A stretch of 64,000 nucleotides of DNA from Oscheius tipulae. Its lineage: Eukaryota; Nematoda; Chromadorea; Rhabditida; Rhabditidae. Of this stretch, positions 55,201 to 64,000 are shown piece after piece (the first letter of the stretch is position 1; every line of letters begins with the position of its first letter). The notes beneath the pieces were generated by a model, which was not told the DNA's origin, did no database searches, and was given only the letters and a program-made list of their open reading frames with translations. The stretch covers positions 7,998,001 to 8,062,000 of the forward strand of contig JASJZH010000003.1 of assembly GCA_037178975.1 (NCBI GenBank), given 5' to 3'. The position numbers and the translations under genes were made by a program.

Positions 55201-55321
55201 CAATTCGATGGCTTCGGGAGTCTCTCCCTTATACCCACCATAAGAAATAGACACTAGAACTCACAGTGATGTGTTTAGAAGGGCTTTGAGGGGACTGTCC
55301 CCTCACAGTCGCTGACGTCAT
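52285..55321 (-). CDS. RILPL1: RILP-like Rab-effector coiled-coil protein
   Basis: Minus-strand exons 55265-55321, 55026-55124, 53751-54039, 53596-53711, 53044-53250, 52724-52998 and 52285-52390 give 382 residues. The N-terminal RH1 domain (VVDVYDLAAQIGKDFEKIID) binds dynein/myosin-type motors in this family (known). A long coiled coil (about residues 53-280) leads to the RH2 domain (PRFTLSELREVLQEKNVLKG), which binds phosphorylated Rab GTPases in RILP-like proteins. The C-terminus VRKFFRFFKDLGASPR matches the short conserved tail of RILPL proteins. The role would be in lysosome or cilium trafficking. The junction at 53712-53750 is a 39-base intron; reading straight through would also stay open, so that exon edge is less certain. 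Confidence 0.9.
52440..52690. repeat. Loose periodic TTGACTAC...CTGAACT array
   Basis: Degenerate words such as CTTGACTACCTACTGAACTG recur every 25-40 bases, inside the last intron of the RILP-like gene. Related words occur at 51550-51770, 38341-38830 and 43040-43130. Confidence 0.55.
53311..53350. repeat. Dispersed hairpin repeat, copy 10 (shortened)
   Basis: CGATGTTCTTG and AACTTTTCAGAACATCG pair; the central part is reduced. In an intron of the RILP-like gene. Confidence 0.5.
53466..53530 (+). repeat. tRNA-derived SINE-like piece
   Basis: GAGGCTTAGCGTCTTGCC then the B box GGCCTCGAGTCC. Same intron as the shortened hairpin. Confidence 0.5.
54190..54440 (+). other. Arg/Ser-rich open frame inside an intron, opposite strand
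   Basis: The plus strand encodes repeated SRSAPRSSSRANRRSASRSS-type RS dipeptides, then HNARGQFVRERK and a stop at 54437-54439. It lies in the large intron of the minus-strand RILP-like gene. It resembles the C-terminal RS tail of splicing-factor-like proteins. A nested gene end, retrocopy fragment or chance low-complexity frame are all possible; no start or upstream exon was identified. Confidence 0.35.
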
Positions 55322-55697
55322 CTGGGCGGAATCTGCAACAAATTCGACATAGTGACGGACGAGAGGCAGAGATAGAGCCATCGACAGAGTGATAGTATGT
55401 CAGGTAGTCATCCAGTAGACTTTAGAGAGTATAGGTAGGTCGTGGGAGAGAGAATGAGACGGACGGGGACAGAGTGAGTGACACGCCCCACTTTTTTGAA
55501 CAGAGAGAGAGCGAGAGAGATAGAGTGGGAGAGACTCATTAGGAAAACAAATGGCTCGTGGCCTGAAAAAGACAGAGACTACCAGAAGGAACATGAGGAG
55601 AGAGACAGGGAGAGACTGGACAGTTTAGAGAGGCGCACCTAAAGGTGTGCCCCTCCAGGGCATTTTTCTGGTACAAGAAGGGATTTTCCGAACTTGC

Positions 55698-55750
55698 CAT
55701 GTTCTGTAAACTTGTAGAGCAGATCAAACTCTTTAACTTTCCAGAGCATC
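55698..55750. repeat. Dispersed hairpin repeat, copy 11
   Basis: CATGTTCTGTAAACTTGTAG, loop AGCAGATCAAACT, then TTAACTTTCCAGAGCATC. Confidence 0.65.
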
Positions 55751-55917
55751 AGAAATGCTGAAAATTAGTTCTTTGTCCCGAAAATGTAAAAATAACATCT
55801 AAGGTTTATTTTGCGCCATTTAATTTGTACGCAATTACGCACCTGTCCGTTACGATAATTCCGTAAATCCAGGACAAAGTAGTATTTAGCGGCCTAAAAT
55901 ATGTCTTTTAAAAATTG

Positions 55918-55969
55918 ACATGTTCTGCAAAGTCGTAGCCCTTCTTCTGCTCTCCAACTGTGTAACATC
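55918..55969. repeat. Dispersed hairpin repeat, copy 12
   Basis: ACATGTTCTGCAAAGTCGTAG then CCAACTGTGTAACATC; the arms are diverged. Confidence 0.55.
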
Positions 55970-56521
55970 CCAAATATTAAAAATTCGATCTCGTATCCAA
56001 AAAACTGTTGCAAGATGGGCTTCTTCAGCCTAGTTGTGCACTAATCTCCACGTCACCTTCTTCTACTTTTGGAAGTCATTCCCAGCTCTCAAGACCCCGC
56101 ACCAAAACGTGGGAAAATGGTCTCCGAAGCGTATTCTCCCACCTGATAAGAAAATCCCCTTGTCTCTGCATATCGATAAGAAAATGCGGTACGATCCCGG
56201 AATTTCGCCCCCACCTTACGAACATCGCGGGGCTAATCAAATTGGGAGAACAATTAACTGTTCCCGGTTCTTTTCAAGGGGAGATCGGTTCTCCTGGACT
56301 GAGTCATCTCCCAGGGCAAACAGTACTAGAACAAGGGTAAACATGAATTGCGGAGTGAGCCAATTATTGATAGGGACAAAGGGGTTTCATAATGGGGAAT
56401 ACCGAAAAAGAAAAACCTGTTTCGGTATGAGTCAGAGAGAGACAGCTGACCGCACAGGCGCGCACTTTTTTGTATTAAAAATTTCGAACAGCAGATTTTA
56501 GAAGGTCAAATAGTGATTATT

Positions 56522-56573
56522 GAGACTTGCAAAGTTGTAGAGCGGAAAAAGAGCTACAACTTTGTAGGACATC
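56522..56573. repeat. Dispersed hairpin repeat, copy 13
   Basis: ACTTGCAAAGTTGTAGAGC and GAGCTACAACTTTGTAGGAC, a strong stem, followed by GGAAATCTCGAAAA. Confidence 0.8.
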
Positions 56574-56937
56574 GGAAATCTCGAAAATTTGTTTTTCTAC
56601 CTGAAAAATAAGATAAATGATAGGAAGTCTGGAATATGGCTCCTCTGGCCAAATCTTATTGAAACGGTCTACGATAGATTCTCGAGTACGCAATTGCGTA
56701 TTTCGAATTATAGCGGGAATTCAAACATGGTCAATTTCCAATTTTTCTAGCTCTTTTTCCACAGCTTGTAGCCCAAAGACTTTTTTCTGCAACAACCTTT
56801 TACACAAAGTCGTTAGACAAAACATTTCCCGATAAAATTGATCATAAAAAAGAGAAAAGAGAGTTGGCTTTGCCTCCGAATGGAAGCTATAGGAAGTATC
56901 GGGTTGCTGTGGGGCTGGCAGTGAGGACGAAAAACTA

Positions 56938-57276
56938 ATTCCAACGGGGGACAAATATTAATGACGCAGATGAAAAGACCGACAGTAGCTGCCATTTTGG
57001 AGACGGATTTATAGTATACGGAGAGGGAAGGATACCCGCTGCTAAAGTAGCCATTGTAAAAAGGAAGACGACGAGTTCATGGATCTGTGTTACGATGTCT
57101 CGCCCTCCGGAGCGGACATATGTACAAAATATGACTAACTGTGCCAATAAAAGAGGGAGCAGGACAATGTTTAGGCGGAAGTAATGGAGAAAACATGGAC
57201 TTCTTTTGTTCTCTTCAAAGAACAGATATTTTGTAACGCCCAATTCAATTCGAAAAGCAGAGTTCAGCGTTTGCAA
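56938..57276 (-). other. Possible exon with three hydrophobic segments
   Basis: A 113-codon minus-strand frame contains LNIVLLPLLLAQLVIFCTYV, a second segment ELVVFLFTMATLAAGIL and a weaker third. This is the pattern of a multi-pass membrane protein. Its apparent start lies in a half hairpin repeat (near 57270), so that ATG is not convincing. No partner exons seen; low support. Confidence 0.25.
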
Positions 57277-59816
57277 AGTTGTAGCCCTGTAAAAAAAGTT
57301 TCCTATTTTTTTTCTCTAGAATTGCCCAAAAAGTGTCAACAATAACAATAGGACCAGCTAGGTAGAAAAACGGGTGCAAAAGAGACCTCTTATCAGTTAT
57401 AGGACCGCCAAGAGGTCAACTTCCAATTGCAGGGAAGCAGATAATGAGGCTGAGACGCAACAAAAGAGTCAGCTGTCTGAGGAAGGTCGTAAATTTGTGA
57501 GAAGGCTCTGGGTGTTAATGTTTAGAAGGAGAAGCAGCTGAGGCATGCATTACGCTGGCCATCAGAGCCTCGCGTGGAGAGATTTCAATTTGATTTCGTC
57601 TTCCGACGTCTCGGCTGCCTATCAGCAGTCAGTAAATTCAGGAGACGGTGTTTGAGAGCTAAGAATTGGGAGAAAATAGGAAAAAGTTGTTGGAAATGAT
57701 AAAATGTCTGTCTCCGTTTTGTTACAAATTCTAGTCATTTTGCGTTATTTTCCAATCAAAATGTGCTAGTTGACAGGCTGTGAACCTTGTAAACAAGGTT
57801 GTACGCTCTGCATATGCTTGCGAAAACAAACAAGGCTCATGCGACACGGCTTTTGACAGCATCTTTTTCAGAAAACACTGGCATTTCATCAAGTTTTGTC
57901 AAAAAAAACATGCTCGTAGGTCTGCAAAATGGGACAAAAATTAAAGGATCAGCCTGTTTCACATTGTTTACTCTTCGAATTGCTCTGCAAGACTTTTTGA
58001 TCAGGAGAATGAGCTCTACGGGTTCAGAAAGTTGTCTAGATGCAACAGGAGTGGTATTCTACAAGTTTTAAGTTACAGCTACTTGCATGGCCAAAATAGT
58101 AGTTTGTCAAGAGAAAGGTCAGGAAGCACCAAAAGAGGATTTCTACAAAGATTTGTTTTAAAGATCTGGTTGGGTGGCAAAGATGGAACGATTTGTGGAG
58201 AAGAAGAGCTGAAGGACGAAGAGGTATGGTTTCTATACGTTTCCACCCAAAAAATTACGAGCTCCTTCGACCAAATCTGCAGAAACAAAAGAGCCCGCTC
58301 CCGCGTCGTTCAGTCGCGAACAGTGGTAGCTCTAATCCCCCAAAGGATTACTGTGACGAATATAAGCACAAGGCCCTCTCGGGTCTTTATGGAACGCGTG
58401 GGCGATTAGGAGGAAGAAGATGCTAGAGACATGCAAAAACTCAGAAAAAGGTGGCTACGTCTAGGAGAAATGGGGTCATATTCAATGAGAAAACGGTGAA
58501 TGTTTGCTGATTGAGCTATAGGCGAGTCCGATTCAAAAAGAAGGCTCAACAAATGGACCCGGGGACGGGACTTTAAACACGACGCATGACAGACAACACG
58601 AGCGGCCACCGACTACGATCGATAACGCTCGATATCAGCTGATTTTCGTGAGAAAGTGGACAGAAAACAGGCGAAAATGGTCAGGGGAGGGGAAGAAAAG
58701 GGCTGGAGTGGCTATTTTGAGCTCTCCGATCGGAAAAACCGGTTTTTCAGGACAAAAAACGATTGGAGACAGCCTAGATTGAGCTCTAGATGCCTGTTTT
58801 TCGAAGAAAAGGGCAGGCAGATTCATCCCCCTCCACATGGCTATACACAATATAACCGGGAGGGGGCGGTCGATATGCTGGGGTGCATATTTCTAGCAGC
58901 AGCAGCCTCTCGGAAGCAGAGGAAGGGCTCCGTTGAAGAAGGAAGCGAGCCATCGTTGTCTTGTTGTGCTGCCCTCTTGACTATTTGTGTGTGTGTCGGC
59001 GCGCTCAATCAGCAGCGAGCAAATTTGGAATGAAGTCTAAGTTCCGAGAGACTGAGAGGAGCTTTTTCGATAGAAAAGTGACGAAAATGGGAAGAAATTA
59101 GCCGAAAACCTGGCTCTTTTACCGAAAACTGGAGAAATCCAAATTTCAAGCTTTTCGCGACAAAATTTGAACAGGGTTGTTTTGGCGGAAAATCATTGTC
59201 ATTCAAATTTCCGGACTTCTGGTAAACCTCCCCCATTTTCCGCAGTTTTCCTGACTGTTTTTGCACGTTTTGCTGTAAATGACCGTTTTCTGTTCTATCC
59301 AACGTTTTCTCGCTGTTACTAACTCATATACCTACACTGTCGTCTGGTTGAAGAATAGAGAACATAAAATCTCACTTTTCCGTGACGAAAACTATGGAAA
59401 CGCTACTGTGACCCGGGTTCTCCTCTTTTTTTTCCCTTATTTTCTAGCTATCTGATCTGTACAGCTATATAAAACTTGATGACAGACTATCTGACTTATA
59501 TCATGCGTGATGCTTTGGAAAAATCGAAGAAAAATATGATTTTTGTCGTGAATGAGTCAAGCAGTGATTCTCAATGGAAAAAAAAATCTGCTTTCTCATA
59601 GGAAACAGCCAGCAAACAGACTATTTTCCCACTGTTTCCCTTCCTGGCAACAACCCCTCGGTGCAATTGCGTACCCGTCTTGGATTTGAACCGGCTTGTG
59701 GTTGGGTCCCCCGTAAAAGAGTCAACAGCAGTCGCAATTATTGGAAAAATTCTTCTCATGCTATTTTCTTCTTATTTCTTACAAATTTCATCGGTTTTTT
59801 CCAGTGACTTCATAAA

Positions 59817-62800
59817 ATGGAACCAGATTATCCGCCAAATTGTCTCCCAATAACCTCGACGTCTACAGGACATGAATTGCAGGAGAAGCTAAAGGCTGGT
59901 TTTTGATTATTTTTGTTGTTTTTTGGCTCGGCACCCGAGCTAAATTAGGAAATTTCAGAATTTGTCCGAAACGCTACAGGAATCAAACTCGAACGAGAAG
60001 GACGAGACGATAGGACGATTCAAGGCACTGGCGGAGCATCTGGGTCGAGCAGAGTGAGTCATTTTGCATGTAGTTTTTGCACTTTATCGTACCGAAATAG
60101 TCTTTATGATTTACTACAAAAATTTGAGCTTACATCTTAGAGTTTTGCCATCTTTTTGACGGAAAATTCGGCTAGTCTGATAAATCAGGTGATACCAGGC
60201 AAAAATTCACTGCTCTTCCCTCTTACATGTACAAATAGCCCAGTGTTCATCAAACTAACTTCATTGGATATCTTTTTTCACACGTTTTTCTTAGTTTTTA
60301 GTTCCTAGACATTCTTTGAACTCTAGAAGATTCCCGACTGAATTTTCTGACAATTTCTGACAACATCGAGTGCCGATATTCCAAATGGCGGACACGGGTC
60401 GGCTGGGTAGGGGGACATAAACAGGAGGTATTTCGAACAAGTTTGCCTCTAGTGAGATTATTTATCGTGAATCTTGGTAAAAAAAAAAGCCCTTCTACGA
60501 ACAAGCTCGTCGCTTCACAGCCAGGCGCCTAAGTTTATTTTCGACGCAAAAAGGCTTAGCTTTTGGCCAGAAAACAGGATGAAAAACAAAAACATCATAG
60601 CCCGATGCGGGGCTCGAACCCGCGACAGCCAGATTAAGAGTCTGGTGCTCTACCGACTGAGCTAACCGGGCTGACGCCTTGGGTCCAAATGCTATTAACT
60701 ACCAGGTCTTCTACCTGTCTTAAAATCGTCCAAAATGAACTTCTGCCAAAAAATGACTTTTTTTCCAGATTCCTCACCCACCGCGATAAGAATGCCAAGA
60801 TTTGGCTCGCATGCTGCCTGGCGGACATTTTCCGCATTTTCGCGCCTTCGAACCCCTTCGATCAAGACAAGGATCAACTCAAGGATGTCATGCTCTTTCT
60901 GGCCACCACTCTCCGTGGTCTAGACGCCCCGAATGACCCGCTCTTCAAGCGATACTTCTACCTAATTGAGGTACTTTTTTGTATTGAAAGTCATTTTTTC
61001 ACCAGAATCTGGCCGAGACGAACACCTTCCTCCTTGCCCAGAAGCTGCCGGGAGATGAGCCATGTCATGTGCTCAAGCAACTGATCAAGACGGCCATGGA
61101 GGTTATAAATAGCAAGGTTGGGTCCTGTTTTCGTGGCTTTTACGAGACAATCAAATCTAGGAGTGGAATAAGCACAGAGAATACAGGGAAGCTTCGGAGG
61201 AGCTGCACGGCGAGGAGGAAGAGCCAGCTGAGACGGATGAGAAGGACGAGAGGAAAGATAGGGTTAGTTTCTTGGTTACTGAAGGTGTCTCAGCCAAATT
61301 CTCCTACTTACTACCACTTTGGAGGGACTTGGATATGTCCCCATCATCATATCAAATTCTGACAGTGACTCTCTGTCTGATGATCTAATTCTAGTCTCCT
61401 TCAAAAACCTACCCTGGTCCACCTACCTGTTTAACTGTTCCAGTAGTAGACTACCCTGACGGAAGCAAAGTCGTCGCACAGCCCTTCTAGTCGAAATTGG
61501 CATCCTGCAAAAGACACCAAAATTACCTGAATTACCAAGTGAACACTTCAAACTAGAAAGTTTTCGCGTTAGGAATCTCAGAACTTGTAATTTCCTGTCT
61601 TGTCCATTATTATCCTGTCCTTTGGAAGTCCAGAAGCATCAGTAGTGCTTCTGGATGTTGCCGTGGACACGTCTTTTTTTTTCTACTATCTCGTCCCATC
61701 ATTTTACGGGTCAAAAGCATTGCTTATACCCCTTTTCCTTGAAAAAATGACTAGTTTTCAGCTCTCGCAAGCCTTCACAAGCTGCATCACTCGTCTGCTA
61801 GAGAAAATTGACAATGTGACCTTCCCTGTCGTCGATGTACTTTTCTTCTACTTGATCAACCCCCAGAAGTCCAACTACCGTAGCAGCTACCATCTGGCCC
61901 GCGCCGTCATTCAAACCAGCCAGAATTTGGATGTTGTGACCGAAAGTGTGAGTTGTTTCATTATCTTTCTATCTGCCTCTCTTACTAGCTACCTGCTAAT
62001 CTGTTTTCTGTTTCTTTGCTTTTTTGCCTGTCTGTCTCATACCAGTAGTCCCTTTCAGTTACAAATTCTTTATTTTCAGCTCCTCTCCCGAGCGTTGATG
62101 ACGAGCAGCATGCCCAAGGAATGCGAGATGGTCGGCTCCAGCCTCACAAAAGTCTACGACGTTATTATCGAGCTCTACGACATTGCTCCCGCTCTTGTCT
62201 TGCCAGTAATCCCTCAAATTGGCATCTTTGTCCAGGTTTGTCTTAAATTTAGATTCAAACATATCAACTATAGGACGAGAAAGAAGAGACCAGGATGGCT
62301 GCAATGAAGGCTATAGCCGCGATTGCCCAGAACCCGAATTCTCGACTGCTGGAGGATTTTGGAAGTGTCTGGACCGCGTACTTGACAAGAGCCCGAGATC
62401 CCGTGACAAGAATTCGTCTCGCCTTCGCCAAACAGACGCTAAACATCCTGGTCAACGCTACGCAGCTGAGGGGAACACTTTGTGGTCAGTTTTTTTGATT
62501 TAGTAATACTTTGAACAAAAGCCAAACAAATCAAGAGTACCTAGGCTAACTTTATCGTATACTTCTATGTCCTGTAGGCAGAAAATTGTCTAATCTCTAA
62601 TATTTGGCACGTTCTCCCCAATCAGGAAGCTCCAAAGTGGTTGCCTTATAGACTAGTGTAGACAGTGGGAAATGTCCATAGCGATGCTCTAGACCTTTAA
62701 AAATAGAAAGGAAAAAAAAATGCAAAGTTTTTCACTACTCTGCAATTGATTTTTAAAACAATTAGTCGCGATTTTCGGCTACGAAAAGAGCTACCTAACT

Positions 62801-63855
62801 TTTTGTGAGCAAAGCACTAACTTTCAGGACCTTGAATTGATCCCAAATGTTACTACGAACGTAGTTGGAAACTTCACTTTCATTTTTTGTACTAGCCTAG
62901 TACTACTATCTTCTTGTAAACGAACATATGATGCTCTAAATTGCGTCATGAACATCCCACTTCATGCGCGGAATTCCCATAAAAACTTTGCGGCTCAAAC
63001 AGAAAGTGGCAAAACGACGCCAGTTTCTCTAGAGTTAAACTTTTGAACCTTCAATTTTTTTTACCGTTAGAAATACATAATCTTCCTTTACTAAAGCGCA
63101 GTAGTGTCTGTCTGTTATGGTGTCCACATAATTGCATGTTACCGCTAACAAGTTTAGCTGGTGGGGCTGACAGGTAGATGTTGTTCCTGTCGAGCTACCC
63201 GGAGCAACGTTCTGCCAGAAACGCATCTCCCAAACTGACTCGATTTGCTTTGGGACAAGTCAACTGTGGGGGGGCGGGGCAATTTGTGTTAATAGGGATG
63301 CGGCGGACCGCTTGTTAACAATTGTAAGTCAAGAGAAAAGGCCTGCAAAAGTTTTCTCGTAATTTTGTACTGGTAAGGCTAAAAAAATTCTTTCAGAAGC
63401 CGTCTGCCGCCTCTTGAAAGACGCCGACGACTCGATCCGTCTCGAAGCAATGAACAGCGTCTACGAGGCCGCGAGAAGAAAGCTCGACTCTGTCAACGAG
63501 GACGTGATCAAGGGATGCTGTGAGCGAATGCTTGACCCGAAACACAGTATCCGCTCCGACGCTCTCCAAAAACTGCTTGCTGTCTTCCTGAAGGTCGTCT
63601 CCGGCGAAGAGCACACCTCCTCGGATCGTCAAGTCGTCTACACCATCGCCGACATGGCTCTGAAGCTCTTCCGTGCCCCGCATTTCAAGGACGAACAGTC
63701 AGCTTTTCGATTTACCGCGATTTTTACACCCAAAATTGTAGGGTCAAGCTGGAACGAGCCCTGTCGAGCTGCCTTATTCCGTACAAGATGGAAACCGAGA
63801 AGCGCATTAGACACATGATTGATCTGCACTCGAAATTGCCTCTGGCATCGGCAGG
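59817..63855 (+). CDS. PDS5: PDS5 cohesin-associated HEAT-repeat protein (3' partial)
   Basis: Exons 59817-59894, 59959-60053, 60769-60970, 61006-61116, 61173-61262, 61762-61947, 62080-62235, 62274-62484, 63397-63697 and 63742-63855 give the first 514 residues; the gene continues beyond the window. The family hallmark is KIWLACCLADIFRIFAPSNP, followed by LRGLDAPNDPLFKRYFYLIE and helical HEAT-type repeats (VIPQIGIFVQDEKEETRMAA, YLTRARDPVTRIRL, RMLDPKHSIRSDALQKLL). PDS5 binds the cohesin kleisin and controls WAPL-driven release and establishment of sister-chromatid cohesion (known). The first intron (59895-59958) appears to begin GC instead of GT, and the start codon follows TTTTTTCCAG by 12 bases. 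The second intron carries a tRNA-Lys gene on the other strand. Confidence 0.93.
60599..60671 (-). tRNA. trnK-CUU: tRNA-Lys (anticodon CUU)
   Basis: The minus strand begins GCCCGGTTAGCTCAGTCGGT and forms a full cloverleaf: a seven-pair acceptor stem (GCCCGGT with ATCGGGC, one G-U), D arm, anticodon loop ACTCTTAAT giving CUU, and T arm GCGGGTTCGAGCCCCGC. A and B boxes are intact and a T-run follows. The discriminator base reads T, where G is usual for Lys. No intron. It lies inside a PDS5 intron, transcribed against it. Confidence 0.95.
63080..63330 (-). repeat. Dispersed repeat family U, partial copy
   Basis: Shares CCCAAACTGACTCGATTTGC and neighbouring words with the repeat at 33605-34130, in reverse. 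In the 912-base PDS5 intron before the exon at 63397. Confidence 0.55.
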
Positions 63856-64000
63856 GTAAGTCTTCTTGATTGGTTGTCACGGGTTTCGCCAGAAAAAATG
63901 CTACAAGTTTTGTGAGGGTTTCTGTATATTTTAATAGGGTAGAAAGTAGGAAAAATAGGCGAGAATGATTAATAGCCAAGATTTGTGGCAAAAATGGCAC

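Larger units (their letters stand above)
55322..59816. other. 4.5-kb region between RILP-like gene and PDS5, no firm gene
   Basis: Contains a GACAGA block (55360-55620), three hairpin copies and a tRNA-like relic near 59660-59725. The one ORF of some interest is listed separately. No exon chain could be assembled on either strand. Confidence 0.5.

Noticed and set aside
2547-56573. Regularly recurring hairpins as a CRISPR array
   Set aside because: Copies are kilobases apart, diverged and without spacer periodicity; the genome is eukaryotic.

Overview
The window reads as nuclear DNA of a small invertebrate. The genes are split by short introns, many only about 36-50 bases long and ending in TTTTCAG-type acceptors. 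Several start codons sit a few bases behind a strong acceptor, as if trans-spliced. Together with a tyrosinase carrying ShKT modules, a possible two-gene operon of mitochondrial ribosomal proteins and Tc1-type transposons, this points to a nematode or close relative. A Maelstrom-like HMG protein would be unusual for a Caenorhabditis-type worm, so an early-branching lineage is possible (inference). No bacterial or phage genes were seen.

Layout. 423-7162 (+): neuropathy target esterase/PNPLA6-7 phospholipase, 5' end outside or unrecognised. 10515-13807 (+): secreted tyrosinase with two ShKT domains. 14045-15284 (-): unidentified coiled-coil protein, tail-to-tail with the tyrosinase. 15439-19538 (-): GABA-type Cys-loop channel. 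21720-25737 (-): FERM protein of the EPB41L5/Yurt type. 29947-32082 (+): HMG-box plus Maelstrom-like protein. 32.3-44.3 kb: a rearranged mosaic. 44897-46793 (-): pepsin-like protein with altered active-site glycines. 47396-51467 (+): MRPS2 then MRPL4. 52285-55321 (-): RILP-like protein. 59817-63855 (+, runs out of the window): PDS5 cohesin regulator with a tRNA-Lys in an intron on the other strand.

The mosaic at 32.3-44.3 kb is the unusual part. About 32720-36430 and 39738-42254 form one large inverted repeat. Each arm carries a copy of an AT-rich, two-exon orphan gene, and both copies are damaged. One is frameshifted; the other is split by a 5'-truncated RTE retrotransposon with a 13-bp target duplication. 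The left arm also holds a 1554-bp element with perfect 156-bp terminal inverted repeats, flanked by TA, whose only sizeable ORF is an intact 289-residue protein that is not a recognisable transposase. A Tc1-type element with one nonsense codon lies between the arms. It abuts an inverted, re-duplicated copy of the end of a von Willebrand A-domain gene (43235-43881). A 3'-terminal exon pair of another unidentified gene occurs in direct orientation on both sides of the block.

Three further repeat layers cover the window: GACAGA/TCTGTC simple repeats in many introns; a dispersed 50-base hairpin (core GCAAAGTTGTAG ... CTACAACTTTGC); and tRNA-derived SINE-like pieces. Exon boundaries are my reading of donors, acceptors and reading phase. 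All junctions listed keep frame, but none is confirmed by transcripts.
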